From positions 33,235 to 97,234 of the forward strand of contig DPHV01000044.1 of NCBI GenBank assembly GCA_003521625.1: a stretch of 64,000 nucleotides of DNA. Reading direction: 5' to 3'. Source of the stretch: Ruminococcus sp. Lineage in GTDB: Bacteria; Bacillota; Clostridia; Oscillospirales; Acutalibacteraceae. This document shows, piece by piece, positions 61,245-64,000 of the stretch. Below the pieces are notes generated by a model, which saw nothing but the letters and a program-made list of their open reading frames with translations, had not been told where the DNA came from and made no database searches. Within the stretch, counting starts at the first letter, position 1. Each line of letters begins with the position of its first letter. Made by a program: the position numbers and the translations under genes.

Positions 61245-62942
61245 TTAGTTGAGTTCGTCAACAACCTTCTGGATTGCTTCAAGAGCGTCATCGGGAAGCT
61301 TGTCGTAGCCGTCTTTTTCTGTAGCGAATGCCTTGATTTCGTTTACACGGTCATTCATACGAGCCTTAAGCTGTGCAACGTAATCTGCATCGTTCATATC
61401 GGGAACAAAGCCTTCCCAATCCATAATCTCGATGTCGGAGAACGGTCCCCACTTCTTGAATTCAGCCTTGCCCTCTACGATAGCTTCGAGGATACCGAGT
61501 GTGTCCTTAGGCTGAACCTTTTTGCCCATAAAGTCGCCTGTGTTTACAATGTAGCAGTCAACGTTCTTTTCCTCAACGAGCTTTTTGAACTTTGAGTAGT
61601 CGTTAGCAAGAGGATAAGTTCTGAACGGGTTTGCGTAGGGAACAACAACGAGCTTGTTGGGGTCAACGCCGGGAGCAAGTCTTTCAGCAGAAGATCTCTT
61701 TGTTGCGAGTGTTGCGCCCATTACGGAAGCAAGTGAAGCACCCTTGAGCTTTACAACGGGAGGAATTGTGGGATCCTTCATAATCCAGAAAATAGCGTTA
61801 ACAGGCTCGTCAATCTTGTCAACACGGTTGGGTGACCAGAGCTTTGACTTGATAGCTCTGCCGTTGCCGTTTCTGATGTCCTCTGTTACGAGCTGAACCT
61901 TGCCGTCCTCGTCAAGAGTAGCAGAGCAGTTCTGAGCTGTAAGGAGGTACTTGTTGTCGGGGCAGCCTGTGGGATAGTCGGCTGTCTTGTCGAAGTATGT
62001 CGGCTCGATTGCGATTGATGCGCAGGTATCTGTGTTGATGATAAATGCGTCGTCGTGGAGAACCTTGATTTCATACTTGCCGCCGTGCTTTGCGTGAGTA
62101 AGAGTTGACTTACCCGAGCCTGAAAGACCGTATACGGAAGCAACGTATCTTTTGCCGTCGGGAAGGAGATATTCCTTCTGACCGCCGTGGCAGGAAGCGT
62201 AGCCGTTACGGTTGGCAATTGCCCATACCATAGTAAGTGTGCCCTTCTTGTGCTCGCCGAAGTATCTCATACCGAGGATACAAGCGCAGTTTGTTTCTGT
62301 GTTGAAGTAGCAGAGTGTTTTCTTTGCGGGGTCGCTTAAGCAGTCAAAGCTTACGCCGGGGTGCTCAACGGGAGTCCACTGGGGATCCGAGAAGATGTAG
62401 ATGTCAGGCTCTTTGCCGTCGCCTACGGGCTTTGAGTTCTTGTACATCTTAACATACTCGTCCGACATATACTGGAAGTTGAGCATCCAGGAGTACATAA
62501 TGTTTTCTTCACCCTCGGGAATTAGGAGGTGAACCTTAACCATAAATTCAGGGTCAAGACCTGCAAAGCAGGTTGCGTGATACATTTTCTTGTAACGTGC
62601 GCTGTAGATAGCGTCCATAGCTACCTTGTCGAGTGCTTCGCAGTCAACGCCGGGCTCACCTGCAATGCGGCGTGCAGCGGCATATCTGCCTGTGATTGCG
62701 CCGTCGTTGAAAAGAAGAACCTTTGCGTCCTTGTCAAGACCGAATTCTTCGCCTCTGTAAACGGGCATATCGGTAACGATTGTACCGGGTGAATTCTTTG
62801 CAAGGTTGTATGCTTCTTTAAGTGTGTTTACGGGTACAACATTGTTGCCGTAGAATGCAGCTTCAATGATTGACCTTGTTTTTGAGAAACCGGGCTTGCC
62901 TTTGCCGATTTCGTTCAAAGGATAATAAGCTTTTGTTGACAT
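61245..62942 (-). CDS. pckA: Phosphoenolpyruvate carboxykinase (ATP)
   Basis: 565 aa. The kinase P-loop is YGLSGSGKSTLTHAKHG, followed by VLHDDAFIIN with the metal Asp pair. In rumen and gut fermenters this ATP-type enzyme runs toward oxaloacetate, fixing CO2 on the way to propionate or succinate, or in gluconeogenesis. Length and motifs are complete. GGAGTAG precedes the ATG, and it has its own promoter and terminator. Confidence 0.95.
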   Translation of the reverse strand: MSTKAYYPLNEIGKGKPGFSKTRSIIEAAFYGNNVVPVNTLKEAYNLAKNSPGTIVTDMPVYRGEEFGLDKDAKVLLFNDGAITGRYAAARRIAGEPGVDCEALDKVAMDAIYSARYKKMYHATCFAGLDPEFMVKVHLLIPEGEENIMYSWMLNFQYMSDEYVKMYKNSKPVGDGKEPDIYIFSDPQWTPVEHPGVSFDCLSDPAKKTLCYFNTETNCACILGMRYFGEHKKGTLTMVWAIANRNGYASCHGGQKEYLLPDGKRYVASVYGLSGSGKSTLTHAKHGGKYEIKVLHDDAFIINTDTCASIAIEPTYFDKTADYPTGCPDNKYLLTAQNCSATLDEDGKVQLVTEDIRNGNGRAIKSKLWSPNRVDKIDEPVNAIFWIMKDPTIPPVVKLKGASLASVMGATLATKRSSAERLAPGVDPNKLVVVPYANPFRTYPLANDYSKFKKLVEEKNVDCYIVNTGDFMGKKVQPKDTLGILEAIVEGKAEFKKWGPFSDIEIMDWEGFVPDMNDADYVAQLKARMNDRVNEIKAFATEKDGYDKLPDDALEAIQKVVDELN

Positions 62943-63004
62943 AAAATCTACTCCTTATCTAATCTTTTATAATGTATAGTATCACATTTTCAAGATACAA
63001 CTGC

Positions 63005-63033
63005 ATTATAACACTTGTAAATTAATTTTTCAA
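63005..63033 (-). promoter_or_regulatory. Sigma-A promoter of pckA
   Basis: On the minus strand TTGAAA (63033-63028) and a perfect TATAAT (63010-63005) with a 17-bp spacer, about 60 nt upstream of the ATG. The rest of the gap to 63262 shows no gene. Confidence 0.75.
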
Positions 63034-63262
63034 GCTAAAATGCAATTATTCTTTTTAAATATTGCAAAAATTTATTCCGTAAATTTCTATATGCTCAACC
63101 TGAATAATATTTTGAATTATTATATACTATTTTCTTGCATTTTTCAGATAAATTTTACATATATTGGCAATATAATGAAATTTGAGTCTTTATTATCTGC
63201 AAAAATGGATGCTGTTTGACTTTTGTGCATTATTTGTTCATAGATTAGCTCAGATTTCCGAT

Positions 63263-63291
63263 TTGACGAATTTGCTTTAAAGTGATAAAAT
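63263..63291 (+). promoter_or_regulatory. Promoter of the lipoprotein gene
   Basis: TTGACG at 63263-63268 and TAAAAT at 63286-63291 with a 17-bp spacer. Transcription from about 63298 would exclude an ATG at 63292 and supports ATG 63322. Confidence 0.7.
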
Positions 63292-63321
63292 ATGGTTAAT
63301 AAATATGTGAGGTACAACGTG

Positions 63322-63699
63322 ATGGGTAAAAAAGCGGTTTCCTTATTAATATGCGTTTTATCATTGGCGTTTATGCTTTTCGGCTGCGGTGAAAATAAAA
63401 ATTCAGAGATTGTCGGCGAGTGGGTTCCCACAACGGCAACGCTTAACGGCTCAACGATTAAATATGACGAGCTTGGAATTGAAAAGGATAAGTTCGGTTT
63501 TGTCTTTACGGACGACGGCAAGTGTACTGCTACGCTTGCAGGAATAAATGACGAAAGCTCGTACACCTTTAACGGAACTTCGGTTGATATTCAGATAAAC
63601 GGCGAGGATTATAAGCTTGACTACGAAAAGGGCAACCTCACTTTGTCGCTGAATTACGGCGGTGATTATACGTCGTTTACATTTACAAAGGTGAGATAA
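63322..63699 (+). CDS. Small lipocalin-like lipoprotein
   Basis: 125 aa. A lipoprotein signal (LLICVLSLAFMLFGC) gives a lipid-anchored Cys near residue 20. The mature part, IVGEWVPTTATLNGS then FVFTDDGKCTATL and a TFNGTSVDIQINGEDYKL strand series, resembles small lipocalin-like Clostridia lipoproteins of unknown role. ATG 63322 follows GTGAGGT and lies downstream of the predicted transcription start. A terminator follows after a short repeat remnant. Confidence 0.75.
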   Translation: MGKKAVSLLICVLSLAFMLFGCGENKNSEIVGEWVPTTATLNGSTIKYDELGIEKDKFGFVFTDDGKCTATLAGINDESSYTFNGTSVDIQINGEDYKLDYEKGNLTLSLNYGGDYTSFTFTKVR

Positions 63700-63702
63700 A
63701 TT

Positions 63703-63740
63703 AATTCGGAATTTGAAATGCGTAATTCGGAATTTTGTGT
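63703..63740. repeat. Short remnant of the palindromic repeat family (G)
   Basis: AATTCGGAATTTGAAATGCG and GTAATTCGGAATT resemble the end units of regions A-C, without the internal palindromes. Confidence 0.7.
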
Positions 63741-63780
63741 TGCAGGGAAATCTATAAATAATATTACCTATAGGAAACAA

Positions 63781-63810
63781 AAAACGGAGTCAAAAAGGCT
63801 CCGTTTTTTT
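63781..63810 (+). terminator. Terminator of the lipoprotein gene
   Basis: AAAACGGAG / CTCCGTTTT stem around a TCAAAAAGG loop, followed by seven T residues. Confidence 0.92.
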
Positions 63811-63812
63811 GC

Positions 63813-63861
63813 GTGAATTCCCAAAGTAAATTCCACTGTGGAATTCACTTTGGGAATTCAC
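63813..63861. repeat. 49-bp near-perfect palindrome upstream of the tRNA promoter
   Basis: The 24 nt at 63813-63836 (GTGAATTCCCAAAGT...) and 63838-63861 (...ACTTTGGGAATTCAC) are inverted copies with one mismatch and a single central base. It lies between a terminator and the tRNA promoter, 38 nt before its -35 box. Confidence 0.9.
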
Positions 63862-63898
63862 TTGCCGAAAAATTTTTTGAATTTTTTGAAAAAAAGTG

Positions 63899-63930
63899 TT
63901 GACATTTTGGCTCGGATGTAGTATTATAAT
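63899..63930 (+). promoter_or_regulatory. Promoter of the tRNA gene
   Basis: TTGACA at 63899-63904, then TATTAT (63922-63927, 17-bp spacer) overlapping TATAAT (63925-63930, 20-bp spacer). The transcript would start about 40 nt before the tRNA. Confidence 0.75.
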
Positions 63931-63978
63931 ACTCGTCGCTGAGAGATACAGCAAAATGGCGAAGCGACAAAGGCATGT

Positions 63979-64000
63979 GGGAGCATAGCTCAGCTGGGAG
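63979..64000 (+). tRNA. 5' end of a tRNA gene (cut by window end)
   Basis: GGGAGCA acceptor strand followed by TAGCTCAGCTGGGAG, a canonical D-arm/box A sequence. The anticodon lies outside the window; the 5' half is compatible with tRNA-Val among others, so identity is not assigned. Confidence 0.85.

Overview
The window looks like a chromosomal segment of a low-to-mid GC Gram-positive Clostridia, most likely a Ruminococcus-type amylolytic gut bacterium. The clues are type-Z S14, a C+ L36, a Clostridia-style KOW-protein gene between map and infA, a SpoVAC spore protein, a sortase B, and a secreted CotH-family protein that carries both a CBM26-like starch-binding module and a type I dockerin. 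Species assignment is inference; no rRNA is present.

Layout. 1-4678: end of a cell-surface polysaccharide locus (MenD-like ThDP enzyme, SDR, a frameshifted Fe-S protein remnant, and a PglF/CapD-type nucleotide-sugar dehydratase with its own promoter). 4727-12677: glmS, then a Dlt-like operon made of an adenylating ligase, a carrier protein, a LysA/BtrK-like PLP decarboxylase, an MBOAT acyltransferase and an SGNH protein. 13275-21447: an unknown single-pass membrane protein, pyrC, a palindromic element with a DUF559 endonuclease, an aldolase-domain protein, pyrF, serC and serA. 21560-24697 (minus): an amidohydrolase and the nfnAB pair. 24965-29188: ldh, spoVAC (minus), a cysteine desulfurase and thiI. 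29291-33915: a sortase B with a MoaB/CinA-like cytoplasmic domain, a small stand-alone MoaB/CinA-like protein, an alanine racemase homologue and an ATP-grasp protein. 33992-35324: an AT-rich membrane protein and cobO. 35744-51552: a long structured leader with an attenuator-like terminator, followed by the complete S10-spc-alpha superoperon from rpsJ to rplQ. 52244-57219: aspS-gatC-gatA-gatB. 57654-63699: a small membrane protein, the CotH/dockerin protein, pckA and a lipoprotein. The window ends 22 nt into a tRNA gene.

Intergenic regions hold a family of mosaic palindromic repeats (9.6, 12.8, 18.0, 27.8, 35.5, 51.8, 57.4 and 63.7 kb). Copies at 12.8 and 35.5 kb share a core but are bounded by two different perfect inverted repeats, and the core at 51.8 kb is inverted.

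The best candidates for something undescribed are the Dlt-like operon with a carrier-protein decarboxylase (possibly decorating the envelope with a decarboxylated amino acid instead of D-alanine), the sortase fused to a MoaB/CinA-like domain beside a racemase/ATP-grasp pair, the palindrome-plus-DUF559 module, and the rpsJ leader. Functions were assigned by reading motifs, without database searches.
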